Shown piece after piece: positions 24,901-39,900 of a stretch of 64,000 nt of DNA. Where the stretch lies: contig OU964919.1 in NCBI GenBank assembly GCA_918807975.1, positions 36,773,824 through 36,837,823 on the forward strand. Reading direction: 5' to 3'. Each line of letters starts with the position of its first letter. Position 1 is the first letter of the stretch. The position numbers and the translations under genes were made by a program. Origin of the DNA: Aplidium turbinatum. Its lineage: Eukaryota > Chordata > Ascidiacea > Aplousobranchia > Polyclinidae. Under the pieces are notes generated by a model. That model had not been told where the DNA came from. It saw only the letters and a list, made by a program, of their open reading frames with translations, and made no database searches.

Positions 24901-27900
24901 GTACCATTTTTAAAGTCTTCGGTTTGACCTGATCTGGAATCGATCTCAGATCTACCAGCACGAGACCCTAAAGACGAAGCCACTCGGCCACTGAGCTGGT
25001 GTGTAGCATAAACAAACACAATTAAGCAACAACACGGCATTTATAGTGACGTAAAATTAAACAAAATGCGAACGTGTTCGAACATAGATAAAGCCCTTGT
25101 CGAGCATGATCAACATTGCACCAAATAATAACAAATTCTAGAAGAATAAATTAGGTGACAAAACGCATGTCATAGCGTCATAATGAGTGATTGTGATTCT
25201 TAGCTAAATACGTTTAACAAATAGGAGGCTTCTTCGGTAATAATAAAATCATGGTGATAATATTTGATAATGTAATGATAATAAGGTAAACATTAGGTAA
25301 ACAATAAGCGATACACATTAGTCTGATGACGCGTAAAAACAAAACCGTCGTTTATTAATGACGGTTTATTTTGCAAAATAAGAATTTGCCTGTGTTGGAA
25401 AAGAAATGCATATCTTCTGCCAAACCCTCCCCACAAATAGACGCGAGGAGAGAAGCGTTACCGCTCAACGAAACGTCGTCGTACACAAGCATTCTTTCCA
25501 CCTGAAAGCAATTCATACTGCTTCAAACTGGTTTGAGATGATCTAATTTAGGTGCCAGAGTAACTTTCAAAGGACCACACACTGAGGCGGATTCCCCTTA
25601 CACGTTGCAAGCGATGTAAGCAAGAGTGTTTCCAACTTGTTTTTGTGATGAAATGATATTTTCGTTTTTCTACTTATATTCCACTGTACCAGCAGTTGAT
25701 GAATTTTCCAATCGAAAACATCGCTACAAGTAAAGGAAAAGATTATGTCAAAAAATAAAACAATCGGGTAAGATCACTTACCGAACAGTCTATGTAGATG
25801 TTGTTGCTGATTTTTAATTCTATCAAAGCGCTGTCCGATGCATTGATCACCCATAAGCAGAACCAAGATGGCTGACGAAAAAACTCTAATTTGTTCCAAG
25901 TTCCAAAAGCGCCATCTTGAATTCCGGATTGGAAAAGTTTTCTTCCCGAACAGCTGCTGTAACATGTTCCGCCATTTCTGATAAACAAAAAGGGTTGAGG
26001 CAATGCATGTCAGAGTATTTATCAAGAATCCGTTCGAAGTATCAAAACCTAAAAAATGGGTAGTCACTGAAAAGCAACCAAAACACATGACACAGCATCA
26101 CGTTGATAAATTGGCCACGACAGGTGATCAAAATACATGACGTAGCAAAAAATCTATCCAATAGAATCTGTCATGGCCAGCAATTTAGCTTGCAAGCACA
26201 AGCCAACTGGCACCAACAGTTGATTTTTGAGCTTGTGGTCGAAAAGTTATCAGTTCGAAACTAGTAAAGGACGGCTTCTATTTTGTACAATTTCAACAAA
26301 TATATCATATTTAATCAAAAAATAAAGAGCCCAAAATGTAAAATGTTTTTGATTAGATTAACCAGGCGTTCCAGCCATTTTGCTCCTATATCATATTTCC
26401 TGTAATACATATGAATAAAGCCCAAGCAACATTATCCTATCTGTAACCCTAGTATTGATGGAATAATAAAAGTACGTTTTCAGTTGAAAATAGTGGCTGC
26501 TTACTGGGGATCGCCGTAGTAACCAGGTAAGCATTTCTCGCAATTCCTTCCCCATGTGTTGTCTAAGCAGTAACAGTCTCCGGTTGTTGAATTGCAAAGA
26601 TTTCTAGCACTGTCACCATGGCCATTACAGTGACAGGCTTCACAGCCGTTTGGGGAAGTAGCAGTTCCGAAGTGCTGTGGCAAGCATTCGTCACAGCGCT
26701 GACCTTGTGTATTGTGAATGCATCGATCACATTTTCCTGAAAAAAAATGCAGCTAATTTTGTTTGTACGTCTACAAAACACGATTTTGAAATCGAAAGTT
26801 GTGGAATAAATGAAGCAATAATTTATTGAACAATTGAACATGGTTCAAGACATTTTAGACGCAAGTCTCCAAAGCTTCAGTAAAATAAGAGAATACAAAC
26901 GAAGTATAGAAAGGTCAAGCAACGAAGGGTTAACTGTCAACCTCGGTGACCAGCCTTGCGTCATTAGTTCAAAACTCTGGTAAGGTGGCAGAACTGCTAG
27001 GATAAACATTTTAAAATTCGCATTCAGTAAGTTGAATTTTAAAACAAAATAAAAACGATACTTACCAATCTCGTCCGAGCAGGTGCTGTGAAAGTTGCAC
27101 TGACAGTCAACGTGGCAATCTACATCGGGGTTTGAGTCTCCAGTCCAGCCCAAGTTGCATATGCAACGATAGTCGGGGGGGCCACTGAAAAAAAACGAGC
27201 GATTGATGATGACACGTCACGATTTTATAGGAAACAAGCTTCGCCGACGCAAGTCACATAAGATAACCGACAAGACCTCGTTCTGAAATGCCTCTTTGTT
27301 AACTTGGCTGGCGTTAAATTACCATGTTTTGTCTTGGACTTGGTTCAAATAAGCAAAGCAGATTTTTACATAGATTTTAATCTCTTAAACTCACTTAGAG
27401 AATCACAATCCACAAAATATTGAGAACCGTAAAGACAATTTCAAAAAATGCAATTTTTTATGCCGCCAATGAGTGATAACAACAATCGAAAAGTAAAACT
27501 ACACAGCTTAAACAACCAAATAAAAACTGTTTAATCTGGTAAATACCTGCATCTTCCCTGTAGACATCCTTTGAAACATATCTGGCTGCAGTGCACACCG
27601 TTCCCTTCAAATCCCCGATTACAAACGCAATTGAAGGAATCGGGAGCGTCGATGCAGGTGGCGTTCGGTGAGCAATCATGCAGGGAAGTGCCAAGCGGCC
27701 ATTCTTGGAATATGAAACAATTTTAATTGGTTGAAAAAAAAATCAAAAAATGCAATAACATTGGTAACAAGCAATTGGCGATTAACAAGACCAGTCCAGT
27801 AGCTGGATAGTCAGCGCACCGCCACTGGTTTAACATGGCGCGATCCCAGGTCGGGTCATACTACGTTCTAAAATACGGTACCGACTGCATCCTTTCTGGC

Positions 27901-30900
27901 AACGAGCAATGACAATACGTCGAAACGTGGGTGGTCACTTCGTAGGTATGATTCAACTATTGAAAAAACTAGTCGATGAAAACCTTTTAAATCTTGTAGT
28001 AAACCTCACGTTGAATAACGCAAGGAGGGGGGGGGCAGGGTACGGTCAACCTCCCACCCATTGAGCTTGATATCTGAATTTTTATATTATTTTGTGGCTT
28101 ATCATGGCTTCATCTAAATGCATCATCCTCTATTTTTCTTAGGTTTTATGTAAATCAAGTTTTGTAAACACGTATTTGTGTTGTGATGCAGCAACTATAA
28201 CCAACAACCTGCGACAAAACAAAAAGTGAAAAATTGTGTAGCTGGCATTAATATTTCTAAATTTTTCGCGTGCTTTTGTTGTTTATAAGTTTAGTACAGA
28301 TGCTTGAAGCTAGGTAGGTTATTGAAAAGAATTGAAAGCTGTTAGTAGGTTATTGTGGACCCAGGCTCACCACCAGCTTGAATAACCGGTCTGTTTTTCG
28401 CTGATGGCTAGTACATTTTTTAGTTGGCAAAAGTTTCCACCGTTTGATAAGACATATCCTAGGTCATAGCATGAGCATTGAGCAACTATAATGTTACGTT
28501 GAAACGTTTTTACGTTGAAACGTTAAAACAATGATTTGTTTCATTTTGACGGAAAATTCTTTTATTTTCTATGATTTTGAGATCTCATCAATTTGGTTTC
28601 GTTATGCGCTGAAAAGAAATATGAAATGCCAATGCATGAGTGAGAATAGTAGGCTACAAGGTAGAAAGTGTCAAGGCAAAAGTATGTGGGATTGCGTAAA
28701 CAGTGTTTTACTGTTTATTTTAAGATGAACTGACTACTTTCACTCAGAGGTGTTTCAAAAAAGACACAACATATTTCAAAATTTTGCTTTGTTTGATAAA
28801 TAAACAATATTTTAAATCAATAATAATTAATCGCAGGATTTGTAAAGATTTTTATCATCTTCAACCCACATTTTTCTGTCCCAAAATAAAAGCAAAGCAC
28901 AGCAACGAGTGTTTTAGATTCCTTTTTGCTACAAAATGCAGTCTTAACGTATATAACTCAAATGAAAAACGTCTTCGTACTCCACAGAAAACACCGGCCA
29001 AATTCTGAATCGACATTGCAATATATTCACAATTTACATTGCATATTTGCATTAAAGTGCCCCTGACAGGTTGGATCCAAGTATCATAGTAATTTTTTAA
29101 AGCATTTCCTAGCGCAGAATTACACTTAGCGAACTTTTTAATCTTAACCTCGTAGCTCGACTGGTTAGGGCGTAATTTAATCAAACGACTGCTCTGCAGC
29201 GCCACCACAGGCGAAACTCCATATTTCACTGCTCTGGGACGACTTTGGTGGTATTACGTCATCCTAAGTGGATGTCGTTAGCAACGGATGAAACAAACGC
29301 TTCTTAGATGTAATTGGTGGATCACAGTTTGGTCAGAGTTGGTACAAGCGGTTGCTTTTTTCGAAGATTTATTGTTTTTTGCAGTTTAATAAAACTGTAC
29401 TGGATATGTTCCTACAAAACCTAAAATATACTTGAAGTGAAAAATGAAGAAATCGTACGAATCATCATTCCTATTTAATTCATCATCACTATTCAAAAAT
29501 AAATAAAAGTTCTCTCTCTCTCTCATAATGTGCCTTCAGTTGGCCATTGAAATCCTGTGTAACGGCCATCTGGATCTGGAAAACTGTTTCGGATTCGCCA
29601 AATTATACATGACGGCATCACAATCCGATTGTTGCTTCCGAGAGCATCACCTTGTAGTATCCACTCCAACACATGCCTGTAGGCATTTTTACTTAAGTGG
29701 TAATGTGGTATTAACAAAATCATCTTCAGTGAAGTGAACATATACGACTAGTTTTGTATGGCCCATCCCACTTTCGAACACTTGAAGAAAACTTTGGCCA
29801 TTTTCTTCTCAGTACCTTGTTTTGTGGAAAAGTGGGAAAAGAAAGCACACGGTCTTTGTCACTGACAATGTCACATAAACAGCAATTTGTAGGCATTGCC
29901 TCAACCATAAATTAAAGGTACTGTTTGTGAGATACTGTTGTTACACTGTAAATGGCTATAGCCAGATTAGGACAAATAAAAAAGTATGAAAATTGTAGCC
30001 CTATGACACTGCAATTTCAATTGAATTGAGATGCTGTTTGATAAAAGTAAACTCAACCTATTTGATCGAAACCTGATAGTAATAATAAGTTCACTTTTTC
30101 ATTTCGGTAATTCTTAATTTGCACATGCTTTTTAGACCAACAGAGCCCCACACATTCACGTTTTGCAGTAGCCGTACCATACTTTACCAAGTCATCACAG
30201 AGAAAGAATGTATCCTTCCCGCTTACTGTGACGTCACAGCGGTGTTGCCGTTTTTATTTTCGCAATTGAATGAGTGCCAGATTCGCCGATGTCAACGAAA
30301 GTTTGCAAGCGTGTAACTTAGTAGCCTGTTGATATTTTTTTACGATTTGCTGGTCAGGGAAGTTTGTTAGTGTCATCTTTTTGGTATCTTAGGTAAATTT
30401 AGCGAATTTATTTACCTGTCAGAGGCACTTTAAGCAACAAATTTTTAACAACAAAGTCGTACGCTAATGTTCGTCAAGCTTTCTCGACCATCGGCACAAT
30501 GACAAGCGTACGTTTAGTGACCTGTCTTTAACTCACTTTCGTTTCAGCCGTGAACTAAATGTTGGTTACAATTAGAATGGTCTCATGAATTTTTTCCAAC
30601 CCTTCCCTCAAGAAGAAAAATTTCTGCGTACGCCACTGGCCAGTCTATTCATGCAAACTGGCTATTTTTATCAACAAGTTACAAATTAAATCTATCGTGC
30701 TGTGAATATCAATAATAAGTCACCATTCGTATAATAAGTGCAGCCTAAGTTAGCAAATCCTTATCTAAACAAACTTAAGCCATCTTTTTTCAAATAAAGC
30801 AGAAACAAAATACACAATAACGTAAATAAATACACGTAAAAATATAGACTCACCATCAACACATTCATTGACGTCACATTGGCCATATATCCATTCACTG

Positions 30901-33900
30901 GCAGCCACAGATCCGGTTGAGTTGGCGGAACAAGAATCCGGGTCGTCAGGTCTGCCGAAGTCACCATACATGCAAGTGCCCTGAAACGCATGGCCAATGT
31001 AAAGATAAAGGCGTTCGCAAATGTGTTAACTCTTCTCCAACTGAAAGCTTTCCTTATAGACTTCAACATTTGAGCATTTGATGCAAGACGATATTTGTGT
31101 GGTCTGAAAACTGATCATGGAGCTAGTTTGAATTCTTAGCGCTGTATTTTTGATAGTGATTTGTAAAAGCATTTCTATGGCTTCTGCATGCATGGCACGT
31201 TGGCCGTTCAGCACATCAGCTTACTTCAAAGGGACTTGAGTTTAACCCGCACCATCCACATTGAAAATCCCGCACGCAATCTTGACAGGACGTGTGGGCC
31301 TCGCAGCTGCGATAAATCACATTGCATTGAAACACGTGAACAAAAACTACACTCGATATATCTCTGACATTGAGACGAAACACATTGGGCAGAAATTGAA
31401 AAAACGTAAATTAAAAAAAAAAAACTCTCAAGATTTAAGACAATAATTTAGTGGCAATGAGCAAACCAGAACTGATTTAATACAGTACTTTGCCAACAAC
31501 GATACATTCCAGTCTAAAATTAAAACGTTATGTGCTCAACTGCTCATAAACAATTAATCTGACAAGCAAATACAGCATAATAATGATGAATCCCTAGCTT
31601 CTCTCCAAACGACGCTTTGCGTTCAAGTTTCCTTGCAAAGTAATGAAAAGTTGAACCTGTATCAAGCTATACACAAATTTAACGAAACTATCGGTCGGCT
31701 AACAAAACAGACTTGCGATAAAGTAGATCGAGTTTCGCTTTCAGCAGCATGATCGTTGTTTACTTCACAAATGTAGAATGTAGATATACTGTAGAATACG
31801 AACGACCTGCTTTAGCCTGATGCTGCGGGTTCGCTGTGATAGTAGCGGTTTGTACCAGTTTTTGGAACACAGTTCCCTAGTCATGTGCAATGACCAAAGC
31901 AAGCTGAGATTCGTTTTCAGGAATTTCTCACTTCATGCATTGTTCCTTTTCTACGGTCCACTCTCTGCACTGTCCCATGGAGTTGATCAAGCGGTGATGC
32001 CTGAACTGGTAACACTTCCGTGTGTTCTCGCACCATCTACAAAATCGATTTCCGTCTTGCAAACACTCGGCACATGTGGTTCTGGCTGAACATGGGGAAG
32101 GACATTTCGAAGCTGATGATACTCCAACATCTGAAATTGAAAGAAATTCCACCCACGCTTACAAAAGTTATCAAAGTTTGCATACGTCGAATCAATGTGA
32201 AAGGATGGGTATATGTTGGTTGAGATTAGACCTGATGGCAAAGTTTTGCCAATTAAGCTCCAAACTTTTTTGGGTTCCTAAGTTAACTTTTGTACATTTT
32301 TTAAAACCTACTTTAATAGACGCTCTTTAAGCAACTATTAGTTGGTTGCATTGCTGAGTGGTGAACGCCCACTGATAAGGCACGCAAACTGATAAGGGCG
32401 TCGGTTCAGCGTCGGTCAAGAGCGTGCGGCTGTGTTTTTGGCACAACACTAAAGCGCATGCCTGAAGGAAATGAAGGTGGACACGAAAATTGGCTTCCTT
32501 GCCTTTCCGCAATTCCGCCCATTTAAAATAAATCTTCAACCACCGCGAGTAAGCCAAGATACGACGAACCAAAATTATTCTCTAAAATAACAACCAAAAT
32601 ATAAGAAAAATACATTCGTCTAAATACAGTAACGTCTTTACCTTGCGTGTAATAATTCCGGCTTACACAGCCTCTGTAACGTGACCCAAGAGGGTCATCC
32701 CAAAGACATGCGCTATCAGCAACGCACGAATGACAAGAGTCTTTGTGCATGCAAGCCGAGCATGACGTCACATCTAGCACAATCCCAAAATATTTGTGTC
32801 TCGCGGAGCCGATGGAACCTATTGGACAGTCAAAGTGGTTAGCTACATGATTGAAGTTTATGGCTAGTCTTGTGATGCTGTTGGCAAAAAGTAAACGCTC
32901 ACTCCTTAAATACTCAGCTTTGATTCGACAGCCCGGTAGAACGCTTTGCTGCCATAGAGAAATTATGCTCTTACGATCAATACACAATTACCCCTAAGGC
33001 CATGTCGTAGTTGAACCTTTATACGTAACTTTATATCGAGTGTCTTGTATTTTAATGATGTTAGAAATAAGATTTTGTGTTGGAAAAAGCATGGCATAGT
33101 AGAGGAAGCGCTCATTTGTGCGGTTGTTCGAAAGTACAAGGCGGGAGTAATAAACCGAGACCTAAACATTTGCTAACATTTTCAAACTTTCTATTGCAAG
33201 GAGAAAACAGTCTCTTCCTCACCAAAATCAGAGTCCAGACAAAGAGCTTGATTGGACTTTGAGATCGTGATCCTGGAGATGCATTGTTGTGATCCAGAGC
33301 ACCAGGCACACGTGAAGTCAAGGAGGCAGGCGGCACAATCAATGTAGGATTGGCACGCATCGTCATCCGGATCAGACCGGTAAGGTTCCAGATAATTTGA
33401 TCTTATCTCTGAAAAGTTGAAGACTGACGACGGCGTTCTGGGGCTGGGTGGAAATAATAATTATTCTTCAGTTGTATGCTAACAAAGCACAAAACACAAT
33501 TCAACAAACTAGAGTTGTACTTCGAAAGTTTTTTGGTTATTCTTCGTCCTTGACAAAGCTAGCATAAGATTGTTGTAAAATGACTGTGTTATTTCAGGGT
33601 AGTTCAAGTTTGCGAGCAGGTAAAGTCGTACATATTTTAGGGTAAACTCGTGGGTAGAAAATAAATACAAGTTAGAGCAGAATCATTTGCTGTCAAAGAG
33701 TTAATATAAACAATGATTATAGAGTGTAGATATTTTCAATTCCAAAGCTGTAGTACATTTTGAACACACAACCGAAAGAAAAGATTCTGCAAAGGTTTTT
33801 AATAAATTTTCCGAACATGCTAACGGTCCTGAATCGAAGTGTGAATATTGCCGTTTCATATAAAGCTGTTCCATGCAAGGGTTCCGCGAGCCGAAAGCGG

Positions 33901-36900
33901 TTTGAACCACTCTGTACAGGCCAGTTAGTCAGCGTTTGCGATAAAATATACCTGATTATTTCGCATGTAAATATTTTTACATTTTTATAAATCTGTTATG
34001 TAAGCCAATACGTTGCAATGCGCAATGCAACATGCTTCACATTCTCTTCGAAAACGCCTAAACTGGAATTGCTGCTAATTTATGGTATGTAGCTTTAAAA
34101 TAAAATAGGACTGTTCAAAAGTAACTTACTATCCTTCAACAACTTACCCAATATTCCAGAGCAATTTGAGCGAACCGGTCCAACCGGACTTGAATGTCCT
34201 CGTAACTTCGTAATATAACCTGGAACATGAAATATTGAACAACCAAAAAATGTCATTGTTTTTGTGGAAACCTTTTAACAAAAAATTTAATCTTTACATC
34301 ACTTGCCTCTACTCAAAGTGGCAATAAAAAGCATAAGCCCGACCATGGACTTCTAAATAGTAGAATCTGGACTGGAAACGCAGTGACCAACAGTAGGCCA
34401 AACAGTTGGTACAACAGTTGGCCAACAGGGTTAGTTACTTGGCTATTGCCTGTTGGCCCACTGTTGTACGAACTGTTTGGCCTACTGTTGGTCAATGGTC
34501 ATTGCGTTTCCAGTCCAGATTCTACTATTTAGAAGTCCATGGCCCGACATTATGATGCAAACCAAATGCCGCAAGACCCGAATGGCGCTAGACTTGGTTA
34601 TTTCTTGTGTGTGATGTTTAGGTTGTGCTGTTCAGAGGTACCTTTTACGCGTTGTATTCATGAAGTAGCGGGGTGCGAGATTAACTGCGAAAAGTCAGAC
34701 TTAAGAGTATGTCAGATTGTTTCAATTACAGTATTATTAAAATTGTATTTTAGACTTGTGTCCAAAGTGGTGAGAAATAAACAAGATTTTCACAACTTCA
34801 ACCTTCAATTGTGCTGTACTAGCAATGTTAACCATACCTCTAAACGGCGCAACCTGACTAATTATTTTGGCATCATGGCTGTTGGCACTCAGAAATTTAA
34901 TTCTGGTATCCTAGCAATAACCCAGTCTCGCATCATTCGGGTCTTGTGTCATTTGTACCGCGTCATAAAGGCTTGCTCAGGTATAAATAATACGGCGATC
35001 CATACTTTGGAACTTGAAAACCAAACATAATTCTAATACCATTGTCTTGCTAAACAGTTGATCATTGAAAAGGATAGATACCGAATTAAAATTTGACGTT
35101 GATCAGAAATTTACGGGCTGGTCTACACTTTCGATTACAAGATACTGTATATCCTACAAACCTCGGTTTGGGTCCGCTTTTCCACTTGAGAGTCTCGCCG
35201 GATCTGTTTCCTTTGTCCGACAACGGGTTTTTAAAATCCATGAGCAACAACCTGGCGTTGCCTTCTCTATCGTCGCTGCTCAAGTACAACCTACCGATAC
35301 CTGAGACAAGTGACTTCATTGAGTGAAATGTGTTGGAAAATGCAAATTAACAATTTAGTTTTATTGTTCTATCTGGAATATTGAACTTGCCGCTATACTT
35401 CGTTGATGAAATTCTCCACAGTAAAAGATTGAGTAAAATAGAGAACAGAAACGCAACTCTGGTGCAACATGATGACCCTTAAAATTTTACTAAAAATGAA
35501 ATTCGCAACATGCAAGCAATCACCCCCAGCGGAGTCAAGCCTTATTGTTGGTTCAGAAGACAAAAATTCAGTGGAGGCAAAGATATGAAGAAACCCTTTT
35601 ATCACCAAGGTGTGGTTGCCATGAGGGGGGCTGTCGACTTTGTTAAGATTGAATTCATCTTTGTTAAAATCCACCTAAAAATATTCAAAAAATAACAAAA
35701 CAAGTTATCAAGAACAGAGCGATATTTCGCTTCCTTGCATGTTGATAAATTAAGTTTCAAGATTTCAATCTAGCAATTCCAAAACTTAAACTTGTCAACT
35801 TACCTTGTCAGGAGAAGTCAAACTTGGGTTATTGTAGTAAAAAGCGACTTGAAATCCAACAGGGACGTTGTTTTTAATGCAATCTAACGTTGTGTTTACC
35901 AGATTCGTGGCACCATTTCTCCAACTGTCATCCCAAGCAGTAGTCTGTCGACATTTGCCTGAACAAGTTAAGCATGTTCACTAGGGTGCACCATTCGTCA
36001 TAAAAAACTTTAAAACTTCCGTCATTTCATCATAACTTTTTTTTACTAGTGAGGTTAGCTCAGTAAAAGACTACTTCAAAATTTGTGTCGTTTGGATAAA
36101 GTTTGACTCTCCCAGCCGGCCATTATTTAAGGCCACCTACAACACTTTTTGATGATTTACGCCACTACAGCGCGCTGTGCATAATAACCAACTAACAGTT
36201 TAGTTTCAGCAGATGCCTTTCTTCTTACTAATTTATTAAAAAAAATGGTTAAAATAGGATGAGAGGATGTAGAAATATAGGAAACTTTTATATATTCTAA
36301 TGATTAAGATCACCTCTAGTGGTAAAAAGTTGGGGAAAATGGTGCACCCTAATGTTCACTACTTGCCAAGGCATGCTAAAGAAGAAAACAAAAAAGTAAA
36401 CGCTACCAAGCTCAAACGCTTCCTGCTTTTTTTATTATTATTATGATCTGTGTGATATATTATATGTACAATCTGAATGTATATTTTGTTGCGGTTTCTT
36501 TTTCTACGTTTCATGTGGCCATGCCTGTTCCAAGCCTAGGCTTCCTGCATATTTTTCCATCGATTACCAAGTTGAAATTTTCTTGGTAAAACAAAGATTT
36601 TTTTTGGTGTTGTCTAAAAAGCTCAGGAATTATATACTTTGGGAAGTTTACAGTGTTTTCTTCTTCTAAGGGACAGTAGTTGATTCTTCTTCTTGCTTGT
36701 GAGGTAGCAATAGACCTTTTGCACATTCAAAATCACCAGAGCGTGACGTTTGAGTTACGCGGAGTCCGAGAGTTGAGAATCGCTTGTTTTCTACGGTTTA
36801 TGAAGGCGTTTCTTGTTATTGCAAGTAAGCGTGAGGTCGCTGGCAGGTGAAAGTAAATTTTTTGTGTTTATGAATTGTTGTAGGTTATCGGTACACTTCA

Positions 36901-39900
36901 GTTCTTGTTCGTTTTAATCATAGTGTTGGCTAACAGAACAGACTAGGAAAGGCAATTTAGGACGGCCATTGTGGAGCGTGTGCATTTTGACCGGGAATTA
37001 TGGATCACGTTAGTGGTAGGCCTACCTTGTCTTGCAACAGTTTATTTTCATTCTGCATAACATATGCTACAAACCAACCACACTTCATTGGTGATGTCAA
37101 GCATAGTCACTGGTATTTTCCTGTCGAAGACGTAAAATTGACAATTTTTTTTTATGGCCCGCTCTCTACATGAATGCGATGGCGTGCAATACTTCGTGTA
37201 TTCAACACTTCGTCTTCACTCCTTTGAGGCTTACCTAGGAACGGTGAGATATTAAAATGTAGACTAATACCATGTATGCTAAATCTTTTTCTATAAGTAA
37301 CCCTTTTTCGGCCATAACAGCATCATTGAAGTGCAGTTCATTAGCAGCTATTTTCTGCTTCAAAAGGTGAAAAATCCACTCCTCTTGACATATTTCTTTA
37401 TGTCACTCACATTACCAGTGTACAACTGAGATACAAACATAATACCCCTATTTCTTGGATCAACTCCCACTAATCTAATGCTTTTGCAGTGTTCGTACTT
37501 TTATAGTTCGTGTACGTTTGCGACTGACGGTGAAGTGAGCATGGTGTTTCGAGACGTAGTCTACTTCAGTGCAGTCGATGATGATCATGGTGCTTGAGTA
37601 GCCTAGTCCTTTTTGAAGTCTGGCTTCATGGCTGCTATGATAACATCACGATGAGGGAATATGTTCAAACTAATCAACCTTAAATACATGAGATTCATTC
37701 ATGAATGAAAAGTACGGTGTACGGTACAGTACGAATGCAGAACTAATACCAAACCTTGTGCTTTAAGTCTGTATAAAACAAACCCAGGCGAAGCTTCATC
37801 AACACCAAGAAAAAAATTCATCTTCTACCGCTATTCTATGTAGCCTAGATGCAGTGCTCCTGAATCATTTTGAGATATTTCGAAAGTAGCATCGTCATCA
37901 AGTTCTGCATCAACATTTTGATTTGCATGCTTAGCTGTTGAAGCTGTATAATATAGGAAATTCTTCCTATTTTTGCCTGGCAAGATCGCTTCCAATACAA
38001 TAAAGAACTGGTCGAAGGTTAACACTTCTGTAGCCTAAGTTTACAACTTAAAAAAGTTTTATTTTCTGGAAAATTATACTGAAACACTGATACACGCCTG
38101 TAAAGACCACAAAACAACAGTTCAAGCAAACGTTAAACAATTTATTCGCCTGCAAACTACGCCACTAACCCTATCGCACAGCATTGCAAACAGCGGCTAG
38201 TCGTTCACGACTCCAACGTCACGCTCCGTTGGTTTGTTATGCAAAAGGTCTATTCAGGCAACGTCTCCCAATTGTTGCAACAAGTGCAATGTCTTCATAT
38301 CAGGGTCCATGAGATCCACATGTTCTGCAGGTCGAAACACTGGACAGTGATTTATGATGTGCTGTTTGACATTCACCACAAACACAGGCAGGTGAGTCAC
38401 ACAATCTCCAGGTAAACATTTTGTGTTTGAAGCGACCAACACCAGTACGGAGGCGATTCAGATTTCAGAGTCACCCATTCTTTTCTTGGCAGGTCTGAGC
38501 CAGGTGGTACTGTAGTGACTGGTGTGACTTGGAATTGGTTGGGCCGTGAGATGGTTTCCCAGCAGTCTCTCCATGACTATTTCACAACAGTATTTGATTA
38601 ACGACGTATTTCAAAAGATATCAGACTGCCCAGTTTTCGTTACTAGAAAAACTATGTTTCTGCTACATTCAGCTTATTTGTCACTTCCCCCAAACACTTA
38701 GAAAATTTTTCTTGTTTGATGTGTTGATTTGAGATTTACACGTTTTACATACCGTACATTTAAATAAAACTTTCTTGCCAGCTACCATGCAATTATGCAT
38801 TCTTACAGTTTCAAACATGGTTTCTTTCCAATTGTGCGTAATTTTCAGTCTTCACCTGGATGGCAACACTTTTAAAGGAAACTTCACAATGATATACACA
38901 ATACAGTAACAGTATCAAAGCACAAGCGCGGCCCAACCAGTACCGTAACAAAGTTGACTTTATAAGGCGTCACCTTCAACACCGAGCGTTGCCTTTGGGT
39001 TCATTGCAATCATCAAGCGTGCGTCTAAACTTCAATACAATACAGTACAGCACTACAGTTTGTTACAAAAGTGGTCCGCATTTTAGATTAGCCCGTTGGT
39101 AATCCAGATCTAGATTTTAACAACAGTTTAGATGCAAAAAAATTCTACATTTTTTTGCCATACAAGCGCAACGACCCAGCCAAAAGTCAGTCGTTTTTAT
39201 TATGTTAATGCAATGTCTGCATACGTTGAATCTATTCAACAAGGATTGTGGATAGAAGACGAGACGCTCCTATTGATTTGAAATTAGCCCTTGCACGGAC
39301 GCCTCAAGCTACAAACTTATCGCTTAAGTTCTGCCAGCCATAATAATTGGCACACATGAAACTGCGGTCGATCATGGCCAAAGGAAGTTTTAATATAATA
39401 ATAATTGGTAACCTCGCAAACTAAGCCTTCAGGGCTAGCAGCGTGTAGCAGTGGCTTACATAGTTACATGATTATTTTTCACAAAACAGCATCTTTATCA
39501 ATTAAAACTTGAACCGTGGAAGAAGATGCCAAAACAAAGAAAAACCATTGAAAATCAACACAAGCGATCATTTAAACCAGTGATTCTCAACCGCGGTCCT
39601 CAACGATAGAGCAAAAAGTATATATTATATTTGTGCAAGAACTGCCCAAAGTGGTGAGAATACATCGTTGACACATAATAAGTTAATTGACGTGCTAGCA
39701 AAGAAAATTCCTTATAATAACGTTTCTCTACACTCCGCACCACTGATACAGAGCAATTAGCTGTGTTTATCAGAGGCAAATCGTTATGCCAAACTTTAAT
39801 ATTTACAAGGAGTTTTTAACTTTACATTCTAATCACTGCGCAACTAAAGGGATAGCAATGTTTCGTGAACTTCGTGCAATTTTTATGGAAGCACACGTGG

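Noticed and set aside
34539-35030. 163-codon plus-strand frame
   Set aside because: No domain, lies in an intron next to a foldback MITE; likely chance.
35065-35326. Two plus-strand frames
   Set aside because: Shadows of MEGF8 exon 9.
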